The notes under the pieces are model-generated. The model saw only the letters and a program-made list of their open reading frames with translations. It was not told the DNA's origin and ran no database searches. From positions 45,553-109,552 of the forward strand of contig NZ_JALDUI010000006.1 of the NCBI RefSeq assembly GCF_023115445.1: DNA of 64,000 bases. The letters are read 5' to 3'. This document shows positions 8,768-15,800 of the stretch, piece by piece. Within the stretch, counting starts at the first letter, position 1. Each line of letters starts with the position of its first letter. The DNA is from Streptococcus sp. oral taxon 431 (lineage in GTDB: Bacteria; Bacillota; Bacilli; Lactobacillales; Streptococcaceae). A program made the position numbers and the translations under genes.

Positions 8768-9420
8768 TAGGCCTCTCCTTTCTGTGAGAGATAAACATCA
8801 AGACCATGTTGACGTAGGTGGCAGGCTGGGCAATCTCCACAGCCACTTCCGATAATCCCGTTGTAGCAGGTTAAGGTCTTTTCACGAACATAGTCAAAGG
8901 CACCGAGTTGGTCGGATAATTCCCAAGTTTCAGCCTTATCTAGCCACATGAGAGGTGTTTGGATAACAAAGTCGTAATCCATGGCAAGGTTGAGGGTAAC
9001 ATTAAGGGATTTGACAAAGACATCTCGACAATCGGGGTAGCCTGAGAAGTCTGTCTCGCAGACACCTGTCACGATATCTTTAATGCCTCGTTGCTTAGCA
9101 AGAACTGCCGCAAAGGATAGAAAGAGGTGGTTGCGACCGTCAACAAAAGTATTGGGAACCTCTCCCTCTTTTTGCTCAATCTCTAGATCAGAAGTCAAGG
9201 CGTTTTCAGTGATTTGCCCCAGCAGAGACATATCTAGGATATGATGACGAATCCCCTGTTCCTTGGCGATTTCTCTAGCAACTTGAATTTCGAGATGATG
9301 GCGTTGGCCGTAGGCAAAGGTAACGGCTTCGACCGTTTCATAGTGTTCTTTAGCCCAAAAGAGGCAGGTTGTAGAATCTTGACCGCCACTAAAGACGACC
9401 AAGGCTGATTGACGTTTCAT
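8767..9420 (-). CDS. queC: 7-cyano-7-deazaguanine synthase
   Basis: QueC uses ATP and ammonia to turn 7-carboxy-7-deazaguanine into preQ0. The PP-loop FSGGQDSTT sits at residues 10-18 and the zinc-binding cysteines cluster near the C terminus ([16 protein letters not shown]). I use the ATG at 9420, preceded by AAGGAG at a good distance; an upstream in-frame start (about 9459) would place the ribosome site inside the gene and add 13 non-conserved residues. Product 217 residues. First gene of the que operon, behind a leader with riboswitch-like features. Confidence 0.95.
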   Translation of the reverse strand: MKRQSALVVFSGGQDSTTCLFWAKEHYETVEAVTFAYGQRHHLEIQVAREIAKEQGIRHHILDMSLLGQITENALTSDLEIEQKEGEVPNTFVDGRNHLFLSFAAVLAKQRGIKDIVTGVCETDFSGYPDCRDVFVKSLNVTLNLAMDYDFVIQTPLMWLDKAETWELSDQLGAFDYVREKTLTCYNGIIGSGCGDCPACHLRQHGLDVYLSQKGEA

Positions 9421-9454
9421 AATACTCCTTCCAAAATGGGGAATGTTCAGAGCA

Positions 9455-9480
9455 CGCAAAAAGCTCCCTTGAGGGAGCTA
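9455..9480 (-). terminator. Leader terminator upstream of queC
   Basis: On the minus strand AGCTCCCT-CA-AGGGAGCT is followed by TTTTTG, a compact intrinsic terminator between the probable aptamer and the queC ribosome site. Its place inside the leader argues for attenuation control of the operon rather than the end of another gene. Confidence 0.75.
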
Positions 9481-9495
9481 AAAAATACCAAGTAG

Positions 9496-9532
9496 AGGTT
9501 TTTTTTAGCGATGGCATGTCCCAAACATCGTA
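9496..9532 (-). promoter_or_regulatory. Probable preQ1-I riboswitch aptamer
   Basis: Read on the minus strand, a five-base stem CGATG/CATCG encloses a 12-base loop (TTTGGGACATGC) and is followed by an A-rich tail (CTAAAAAAAACC) whose CC can pair with the loop GG to form an H-type pseudoknot. Stem, short loop and A-rich tail are the layout of preQ1-I aptamers, and the position ahead of a terminator and queC fits. The loop does not match the best-known examples exactly, so the call is an inference. Confidence 0.5.
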
Positions 9533-9581
9533 ATATTCTATCTACAGTCTAGCATATTTTTTGAAAAATGGCAAAGGGCAA

Positions 9582-9616
9582 GAAAAAAGAGACCAAAGAA
9601 AGTACTTGGTCTCTAA
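9582..9616 (-). terminator. Intrinsic terminator of trxA
   Basis: On the minus strand AGAGACCAA...TTGGTCTCT is followed by a T run directly downstream of the thioredoxin stop codon. Confidence 0.85.
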
Positions 9617-9621
9617 TATGA

Positions 9622-9936
9622 TTAGCTCAATTCAGCAACGATGGCCTTGATTTGTTCTGCTGTATGAACACCTGCAACTTGTTTCACTACTTGGCCGTCT
9701 TTTTTGAAGAGAAGAGTTGGGATAGACATGATTCCAAAAGCACGAGCTGTGTTTGGATTTTCATCAACATCCATTTTAACGATTTTCAAGACATCTTCTG
9801 AAAGTTCTTCAGACAATTTATCCAAGATTGGACCTTGCATGCGACATGGACCACACCAAGTTGCCCAGAAGTCTACCAAGACCAAACCGTCTTTTGTTTC
9901 TTGTTCGAATGTTGCATCTGTAATTGCTTTTGCCAT
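9622..9936 (-). CDS. trxA: Thioredoxin
   Basis: A 104-residue cytoplasmic thioredoxin with the canonical redox motif WCGPC at residues 27-31, the buried D22, and the cis-proline loop SIPTL near residue 73. It reduces protein disulfides using thioredoxin reductase. It lies 15 bases downstream of the DUF4649 gene on the same strand, behind one consensus promoter, so the two form a small operon ended by the hairpin at 9582-9616. A palindrome found also at the marR promoter lies just upstream of that promoter. Confidence 0.97.
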   Translation of the reverse strand: MAKAITDATFEQETKDGLVLVDFWATWCGPCRMQGPILDKLSEELSEDVLKIVKMDVDENPNTARAFGIMSIPTLLFKKDGQVVKQVAGVHTAEQIKAIVAELS

Positions 9937-9951
9937 TGTATTTCTCCTTTT

Positions 9952-10173
9952 TTAGTTATATTGGCTTAAATCTTGTTTCATGAGATAGAAGAAGACATCT
10001 CCATAAGTCCCATGGTAGTCCAAATCATGACCGTTGTAAGTTAATTTTTGGACAGGGTAGTAGTCTGCGACGCCGATAAGGCAAGCTTGTTGTGAACGAT
10101 CAAAGTCTTCATAAGACTCGAAAGTTACAGTTCTTTCGTTCTTGCTGGCATCTAGATAGGTAATTTCAATCAT
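9952..10173 (-). CDS. DUF4649 family small protein
   Basis: A 73-residue acidic protein without signal or membrane segment. I recognise the streptococcal DUF4649 family by MIEITYLDASKNERTV, ESYEDF and YHGTYGDVFFYL. Function unknown. The ATG at 10173 is chosen because AAAGGAG lies just upstream; the longer frame to 10254 would run through the promoter. Cotranscribed with trxA. The pairing with thioredoxin suggests a link to redox maintenance, which is inference. Confidence 0.8.
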   Translation of the reverse strand: MIEITYLDASKNERTVTFESYEDFDRSQQACLIGVADYYPVQKLTYNGHDLDYHGTYGDVFFYLMKQDLSQYN

Positions 10174-10204
10174 TTTAAAAACTCCTTTGTTTAATGATGA
10201 CTTT

Positions 10205-10233
10205 ATTTTACTCTTTGTAAAAGAGAATGTCAA
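10205..10233 (-). promoter_or_regulatory. Promoter of the DUF4649-trxA operon
   Basis: On the minus strand a perfect -35 TTGACA (10228-10233) is separated by 17 bases from TAAAAT (10205-10210). Confidence 0.8.
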
Positions 10234-10242
10234 GAAAAATGA

Positions 10243-10254
10243 TTGCGCACGCAA
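10243..10254. promoter_or_regulatory. Palindrome TTGCGCACGCAA, copy 1 (putative MarR operator)
   Basis: A 12-base near-perfect palindrome (TTGCG-CA-CGCAA) ten bases upstream of the -35 box of the DUF4649-trxA promoter. The same 12-mer occurs once more at the marR-lrgA intergenic region. Binding by the MarR protein is inferred from position. Confidence 0.5.
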
Positions 10255-10271
10255 GTTTTTTTAAAAATATT

Positions 10272-10652
10272 TTAGGCTAACCAGTTTGATTTTCTTGCTA
10301 AGCTTTCTTCAACAGCTGTTTGTAAATAAGCCAGGGTAGTCTGTCCTTCTCTCGTCAGGCAGATAAAACTAGCTCGCTTGTCCTGGTCGCAGCATCTCCG
10401 ACTAAGTAAACCGCAGTTCTTGGCTTCTAAGCGAGCCACCATCCGTGAAACAGCACTAGGGCTCAGATGGAGTTTATCTGGCAAGTCGATTTGTCTTAGG
10501 GATTTGCTTTCAGCCTGATTTAGAAAGTGCAAGAGGTAAAATTCCTTGAGTGTCAAGGTTTGTTCACTCTGCTCAGCGATGGTCTCTTCTAAAATAGCTT
10601 CTAGCTCTACTTGCCTACGGTTGAAGTCAAACCATTTTTCTAAGTAAGTCAT
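10272..10652 (-). CDS. MarR-family transcriptional regulator
   Basis: A 126-residue winged helix-turn-helix protein. The recognition region reads LRQIDLPDKLHLSPSAVSRMVARLEAKN (about residues 53-80) and the wing DQDKRASFICLT follows. Two adjacent cysteines (RRCCDQDKR) sit at the start of the wing and could be redox-sensitive, which is speculation. I choose the ATG at 10652: AAGGAG ends six bases before it but only one base before the ATG at 10658. It is divergent from lrgAB and convergent with nothing; identical palindromes flank it, one near its own promoter and one at the trxA operon. Confidence 0.85.
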   Translation of the reverse strand: MTYLEKWFDFNRRQVELEAILEETIAEQSEQTLTLKEFYLLHFLNQAESKSLRQIDLPDKLHLSPSAVSRMVARLEAKNCGLLSRRCCDQDKRASFICLTREGQTTLAYLQTAVEESLARKSNWLA

Positions 10653-10706
10653 GTCCATCTCCTTTCCCTCTATAATAGTGTAATCATACTAGTGCATCTA
10701 TGATGC

Positions 10707-10718
10707 TTGCGCACGCAA
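10707..10718. promoter_or_regulatory. Palindrome TTGCGCACGCAA, copy 2 (putative MarR operator)
   Basis: The second exact copy of the 12-mer, between divergent marR and lrgA. On the minus strand it would overlap the -35 region of a marR promoter whose -10 is TATGAT (10683-10688). Autoregulation is inferred. Confidence 0.5.
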
Positions 10719-10833
10719 TTAGTATACACCTTTTTGGCTTGGATAGCAAGAAGGATGTTTCTTATATATTTCCTTGAAATTTTCTGAAAAAAGAGTAAAC
10801 TGGTATGCAGAAAGTCTATTTGTGGAGTTTACA

Positions 10834-11208
10834 ATGAAGTTATATGTTCAGTTAATGATTCTCTTTGTGATTTCTCTAATCGGAGAGGGGATTTCCAGTT
10901 TCTTTCATTTGCCCATTCCAGGCAGTATTATCGGCTTGATTATTCTTTTTCTAGCCTTGCAGTTCAAGTGGCTGCGTATCCGCCATGTCAATATGGTGGG
11001 GAACTTTTTGCTGGCCAACATGACCATCCTCTTTCTACCTCCTGCGGTTGGAATTATGGAAAAGTTTGATGTGATTGCTCCCTATCTCCTACCTATTGTC
11101 TTGATTGTCTTTTTTGCGGCAGTAATCAATATCATCTTGATTGCGCTTGTGGTTCAATTTATCAAAAAACGCTATGAAGGTGACTACGAAGAAAGAGGTG
11201 CTAAATGA
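10834..11208 (+). CDS. lrgA: LrgA/CidA family holin-like membrane protein
   Basis: A 124-residue hydrophobic protein with four predicted membrane helices and the LrgA signature PIPGSIIGLIILFLAL near residues 24-39. With LrgB it modulates murein hydrolase activity and autolysis, and in streptococci has been tied to pyruvate uptake and oxidative stress. The ATG at 10834 follows TGGAG at 10822-10826; the TTG-started extension from 10774 lacks a ribosome site and is hydrophilic. The stop overlaps the lrgB start by four bases. Confidence 0.88.
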   Translation: MKLYVQLMILFVISLIGEGISSFFHLPIPGSIIGLIILFLALQFKWLRIRHVNMVGNFLLANMTILFLPPAVGIMEKFDVIAPYLLPIVLIVFFAAVINIILIALVVQFIKKRYEGDYEERGAK

Positions 11209-11900
11209 GCGAATTTGTATCCAATCCCCTTTTTGGGATCGCCCTGTCCATCTTAGCCTATCTTGGGGGAATGATGATTTTCAGACGCTATCCTCATCCC
11301 TTAACGACTCCCTTGTTGCTGTCAGCTATTTTTATTATCATCTTTCTAAAGGTAACTGGCATTTCCTACCAAGATTACTACCAAGGTGGGGTTTATCTTA
11401 ACAACTTGATTGTTCCTTCAACAGTGGCTCTAGGAATTCCCCTTTATAAGAGTTTCCACTTGATGAAGCATCATGCTCGCAGTATTCTCTTTGGTAGTTT
11501 GCTGGCGGTAGTGGTCAATACCTCTTTCACAGCCCTTGTGGCCAAAATCTTTGGTATGGACTTTTTCCTAGCTATTTCCCTCTTTCCTAAGTCAGTAACG
11601 ACTGCTATGGCAGTGGGAATCACAGAAAAGTTGCAGGGCTTGACTACTGTGACTCTAGTAGTTGTCGTAGCGACTGGTATTTTGACCAGTGTAATCGGAC
11701 CAACACTTCTAAAATGGCTAAAAATAGACGATCCAGTAGCTGTTGGACTAGCCCTGGGTGGAACAGGACACGCTGTTGGAACTGGAACGGCCTTTCGCTA
11801 TGGACCAGTTGCAGGTGCTATGGGAGGATTAGCTATTGGTGTTACAGGTGTTCTCTATGTATTTATCAGTCCTATTGTAGCTAATTTGATCTTGAGTTAA
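11205..11900 (+). CDS. lrgB: LrgB family membrane protein
   Basis: A 231-residue multi-spanning protein of the LrgB/CidB family, with the conserved SLFPKSVTTAMAVGI (about residues 125-139) and LGGTGHAVGTGTAFRYG (about 184-200) segments. Partner of LrgA. Translation is coupled through an ATGA overlap. No clear terminator follows; the next 190 bases hold relic sequence. Confidence 0.92.
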   Translation: MSEFVSNPLFGIALSILAYLGGMMIFRRYPHPLTTPLLLSAIFIIIFLKVTGISYQDYYQGGVYLNNLIVPSTVALGIPLYKSFHLMKHHARSILFGSLLAVVVNTSFTALVAKIFGMDFFLAISLFPKSVTTAMAVGITEKLQGLTTVTLVVVVATGILTSVIGPTLLKWLKIDDPVAVGLALGGTGHAVGTGTAFRYGPVAGAMGGLAIGVTGVLYVFISPIVANLILS

Positions 11901-11943
11901 AAAGCAAGGGTTAAGAATTTGGAGAACATCGGTTTTATTTTAG

Positions 11944-12062
11944 GGTGAGGATGAAAAAGATTGTCCTGTGACCCGAAACTATATCTATCTATCTAGGACT
12001 TAAGAGTTGAAGAAAAGTGGCGTCAAGGGGATTTTACAGAAATGAATAGAGATAGTTTATGA
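11944..12062 (+). pseudogene. Decayed 3' end of a gene upstream of the immunity-like gene
   Basis: Two short frames read as coding sequence one after the other: DEKDCPVTRNYIYLSR up to 12003, and, in another frame, DLRVEEKWRQGDFTEMNRDSL from 11997 to the TGA at 12060-12062. Joined by one frameshift they would form the C terminus of a protein whose stop overlaps an ATG at 12059 (ATGA), the usual operon join. The family is not recognisable. Because an immunity-like gene follows, the C-terminal end of a toxin is a plausible source. Confidence 0.4.
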
Positions 12063-12090
12063 ATGAAAAATTAAATTTTTAAAGAAATAT

Positions 12091-12753
12091 GTGATATCTG
12101 GAGAGCTGGTCGAGATTTTATCTAATTTTAAAAATCTGTCCAATCATCCTATTCCACAATATTGGCGGGATGCGTTTCAAACATCAGATTTTTCTAAAAG
12201 AAAACAAATCATCCTAGGAGAATGGAAAAAATATCTAGCTGAAGAACTCAGCAATACGATCTCTTATCTAGAAGAGTTTCTGGAGGCTATAGACCTTATC
12301 AAAATTGGACCTACCTATTCCTTGCTTTATTCCATTAGAACTTATCAGAGCAAGAGTCTAGTATTTTATGAGGGTAAAATACCGATTTCGGACCGAGAGT
12401 TTACAGACCACTTTAATCAGTCAAAACTAGAACTTGACGGGAGTATCCGTGATTTCTATACACATATTCATGAAGGGTTTAATGACTATACCAGTAAAAG
12501 CATGGGCTTAGACGATCTAGATATGATTGAACCAATAGCTGATTATGATTGGGAATTTGAGGATCAGTTAACAAATGACATTTCCAGTTATTACAATTTT
12601 TTTAGCAATGGTATGGGAAAGTATCTCGTATTAGACTTATCTAAACCAATGAGTCAAGGTGGAGTGTTCTGGTCAAAGGATGAGTTACCCATTTACCCAA
12701 TCCCTTTTTGGGATTATGTAGATGAATGGATTATTCTGGGGCTTGATTTCTAG
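12091..12753 (+). CDS. SUKH (SMI1/KNR4)-like immunity protein, 5' end probably frameshifted
   Basis: A 220-residue acidic protein. The segment YYNFFSNGMGKYLVLDLS (about residues 169-186) followed by GGVFWSKDELPIYPI resembles the core of SUKH-superfamily proteins, which serve as immunity partners of secreted polymorphic toxins. The only in-frame start is GTG at 12091 with no ribosome site. One extra T in the T5 run at 12076-12080 would join it to the ATG at 12059 and give MNEKLNFLKKYVISGELV, a better start. The call rests on a short similarity and the coupling to a relic gene; SUKH subfamily cannot be named. Confidence 0.5.
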   Translation: MISGELVEILSNFKNLSNHPIPQYWRDAFQTSDFSKRKQIILGEWKKYLAEELSNTISYLEEFLEAIDLIKIGPTYSLLYSIRTYQSKSLVFYEGKIPISDREFTDHFNQSKLELDGSIRDFYTHIHEGFNDYTSKSMGLDDLDMIEPIADYDWEFEDQLTNDISSYYNFFSNGMGKYLVLDLSKPMSQGGVFWSKDELPIYPIPFWDYVDEWIILGLDF

Positions 12754-12793
12754 GTGTTTGATTGTCAGTGACTTTATTGATAAGGTTAAAACA

Positions 12794-12850
12794 GAAAAAG
12801 GATGGAATGATTTTCCATCCTTTTTTATCTAGGAATAAATTTTTATTCCT
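12794..12850. terminator. Bidirectional terminators between immunity-like gene and fucosidase
   Basis: AAAAAGGATGGAA/TTCCATCCTTTTTT (12795-12826) has T runs on both strands and serves the plus-strand gene and the minus-strand fucosidase. The adjacent AGGAATAAA/TTTATTCCT (12831-12850) is a second perfect hairpin. Confidence 0.8.
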
Positions 12851-12863
12851 GGGGGGACAATGT

Positions 12864-15800
12864 TTAATCTTTCTTACCTTTTAGTAAGAAGGCAGCCGAG
12901 AGGGCTAGGCTGAGGCTCGCCATAAAGAGGAGGGGACTAGTCTGTTCACCAGTAGCTGGAAGTTGTTTTTCATTCGTAGAGGCTTTGTCATTGACATCAT
13001 TACTTTCAACCAATGGTTTTGTAGTTTCTAGGTTTCTTTCTTCCATATGAACTGGGATAGGTTTAATAGTTGATCCTTCTGTCTTGTAAACAATAGCATA
13101 GGTGTTCAGGTCAAGAGCGATAAACTCAAGATACCCATCTCGGATGGTGAACTCTTGTGATTTTAAGTCTTTTGTCGGAGTCAACTGATAGAGTTCTTGG
13201 ACAGCACCTGAAACTGGTAAACGAACGAGTACAGCACCTTTTGGTTGAACTAATTTGCCATCTTTATCCTTGAGTTGAAGGGCATAAGCATCGTATATCT
13301 TGCCTAAGAGTTCTTTGTTTTCAACTTTTTGACTGTCAAGATAACTTGCTCCTTCGAGTTCAGTTGTTCCACTAATAACTTGAGCTCTTGTGGTCTTATC
13401 TTTCATTACTTTGAGTTTAAACTCAGGAAGTGTGATGCTTGGTGCTTCTTGGTCTCCTGCAGTCCCTATAGGCTCAGTGTATTCAGGGATAACCACAGAA
13501 GGCGCTTCTTGATCTCCTGCAGTTCCAATAGGCTCAGTGTATTCAGGAATTACAACGGAAGGTGCTTCTTGGTCTCCTGCAGTCCCGATAGATTCAGTAT
13601 ATTCAGGGATTATCACGGAAGGTGCTTCTTGGTCTCCTGCAGTCCCGATAGGTTTGGTATATTCAGGAATTACAACGGAAGGTGCTTCCTGGTCTCCCGC
13701 TGTGCCGATAGGCTCAGTGTATTCGGGGATTTCCACAGTAGGTGCTTCCTGATTTCCCACAGTTCCAATAGGTTTGGTATATTCAGGTCTTTCCACAGTA
13801 GGTGCTTTCTGATCCCCAGCAGTTCCGATAGGACCAGTGTATTCAGGTCTTTCCACGGAAGGTGCTTCTTGCTCCCCAGCAGTTCCGATAGGACCGGTGT
13901 ATTCAGGAATTTCCACAGAAGGTGCCTCCTGATCCCCAGCAGTTCCGATAGGACCAGTGTATTCAGGTATTTCCACGAAAGGTGCTTCCTGCTCTCCCGC
14001 AGTGCCGATAGGTTCAGTGAATTCAGGAATTACAACAGAAGGCGCTTCTTGATCTCCAGCAGTGCCTATAGGATCTGTGTACTCAGGAATGGTTCCAACT
14101 GGAGCAGGCTCATCCCCTTTGCTTGTAAGGATTTTTTCTTCAACTGGAGCAGTTTCGTCCTTAGGAAAGACAGCTACAACAGGACTAGTCGTTGTTGTAC
14201 CTTGGATGGCATAAGCTTCTATCGGCTTGCCAGCTTTACGGTCCGTAGTTTCAGGAATATCTAGTTGGACCTTATTATTCTTGATGGTTAATACTGTTTG
14301 TTCACCTGATGTGACAAGATGATCATCATCGACTTTTCTAAGTAGAAGAGGATCTTTGATACCAGGGAAGGTCACAGCGACTGCATCCCAATTGCCAGTT
14401 GGTAGGGTTAGGGTAACAGTCTTATCTTTGGACTTAACGGAATCAAGACTTGGACTATCGAGAGACACAGAAGGTGCCTTTAAGATATCAAAGGAATCAA
14501 GAGAAATTTTCTTTCGTCCTTGTGGAGAATTTGGATCTACTTTCAAAGTGAGAACATGGTCGCCATCTGTTAGATTGGTGAATTCACCAATCAAAGCTCC
14601 TTTTTCAGTTGCTCCTGGAGTGTAGAAGTCAAGGGCTGGCATCTCTTTTCCATCCAGTGTGACAAGTGCCTTGCCTAGTGATGCTGTTTTTAATCCATAG
14701 ATTCGGATACCTGTTCCAGAGAATGGAATGGTTGCAGTGGCTTCAGAAGCAAGGCTATCATCAGCGTTGATGTCAGCGTATTTTTCTGTAGAAGCATAGA
14801 GTTCTGCATCGCTCCAATCCTTAAACATGGAACCATACTGGATACGAGGGTCACGGTCGTCAATCTTCTCAACAGTTGCTCCTTGGCCTGGGAAGACTTT
14901 GAAGTAGTCGAGAGAAATTTTTGCACGCTCGTTTGTACGTCCTTTGTGTTCGCGCTTAACAGTGATGGTCATGAGGTGAGGACCTGAAGAAAGATTTGTG
15001 TAACGACCGATTAGGACACCTTTTTCAGTTGCTCCTGCTGTATAGAAGTCAAGTTCTCCAACAGATTTACCATCGATTTTAACGTCAGCAAGTCCCAATT
15101 GAGATGACTTGAGTCCGTAGATTTCAATACCAGGTCCATTGAATGGAATGGTTGCAGTCGCATCTTTATCAGAATAATTTCCATTTGAGATATCAGCGTA
15201 TTTCTCTGTTCCACCAAATAGTTCTGTGTCAGACCAATTTCCAAAGGCAGAGCCGTACTGGATGCGTTTGTCACGGTCATCTACCAACTCACTAAAGGCA
15301 TCAATAGAAGCAGCATCTGAAACTGGTGTTGAACGTTCGCCCATCATAGCTTTAACAGTATAGGTATAGGCATGGCTAGAATCAATTGAGCGATCGATAA
15401 AGTGAGTTTGGTTGGTGATAAACTCACGTAGGGTAGAAGCTTGGCTATTTTCATCCTTGCTTTCTCGTTGGATGACATAATGACTTGCTCCCTTGACTGG
15501 GTTAAAGTCAAGTTCAGCCGTCATGGCATCTTTTCGAACAGCTGTCAAACGAGTCACACGTCCAGGGAAGTTTTCAAAGGTAATGACGTCGCCTTTTTGA
15601 GTAGCAAGCTGAATACGGTTATCTTTGATACGGGTAGCTTGGACTTCCTTACCATTAATCTTAATCAAAGTTGCTTCAATATTTGGATAGTCTACAACCA
15701 AGTCTCCACCAACATTTGAAAGGAAGGTGAGGGATTCAAGATTCTTTTCTTGCCATTTCATGCTGACTTCAAAGTTGCCACGGGCTACAAGACCAGAAAC

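Noticed and set aside
9440..9560. preQ1-II riboswitch
   Set aside because: The streptococcal preQ1-II aptamer sequence I remember has a longer conserved body that is not present; the stem plus A-rich tail fits preQ1-I better.
13432..14092. Regular 60-bp repeats as a CRISPR array
   Set aside because: The repeats are directly joined without spacers, vary in sequence and encode an in-frame protein repeat.
13329..14264. A long plus-strand reading frame rich in Cys, Phe and Arg repeats
   Set aside because: It is the antisense of the 20-residue repeats of the fucosidase gene; periodicity keeps the frame open. No start site or ribosome site supports it.
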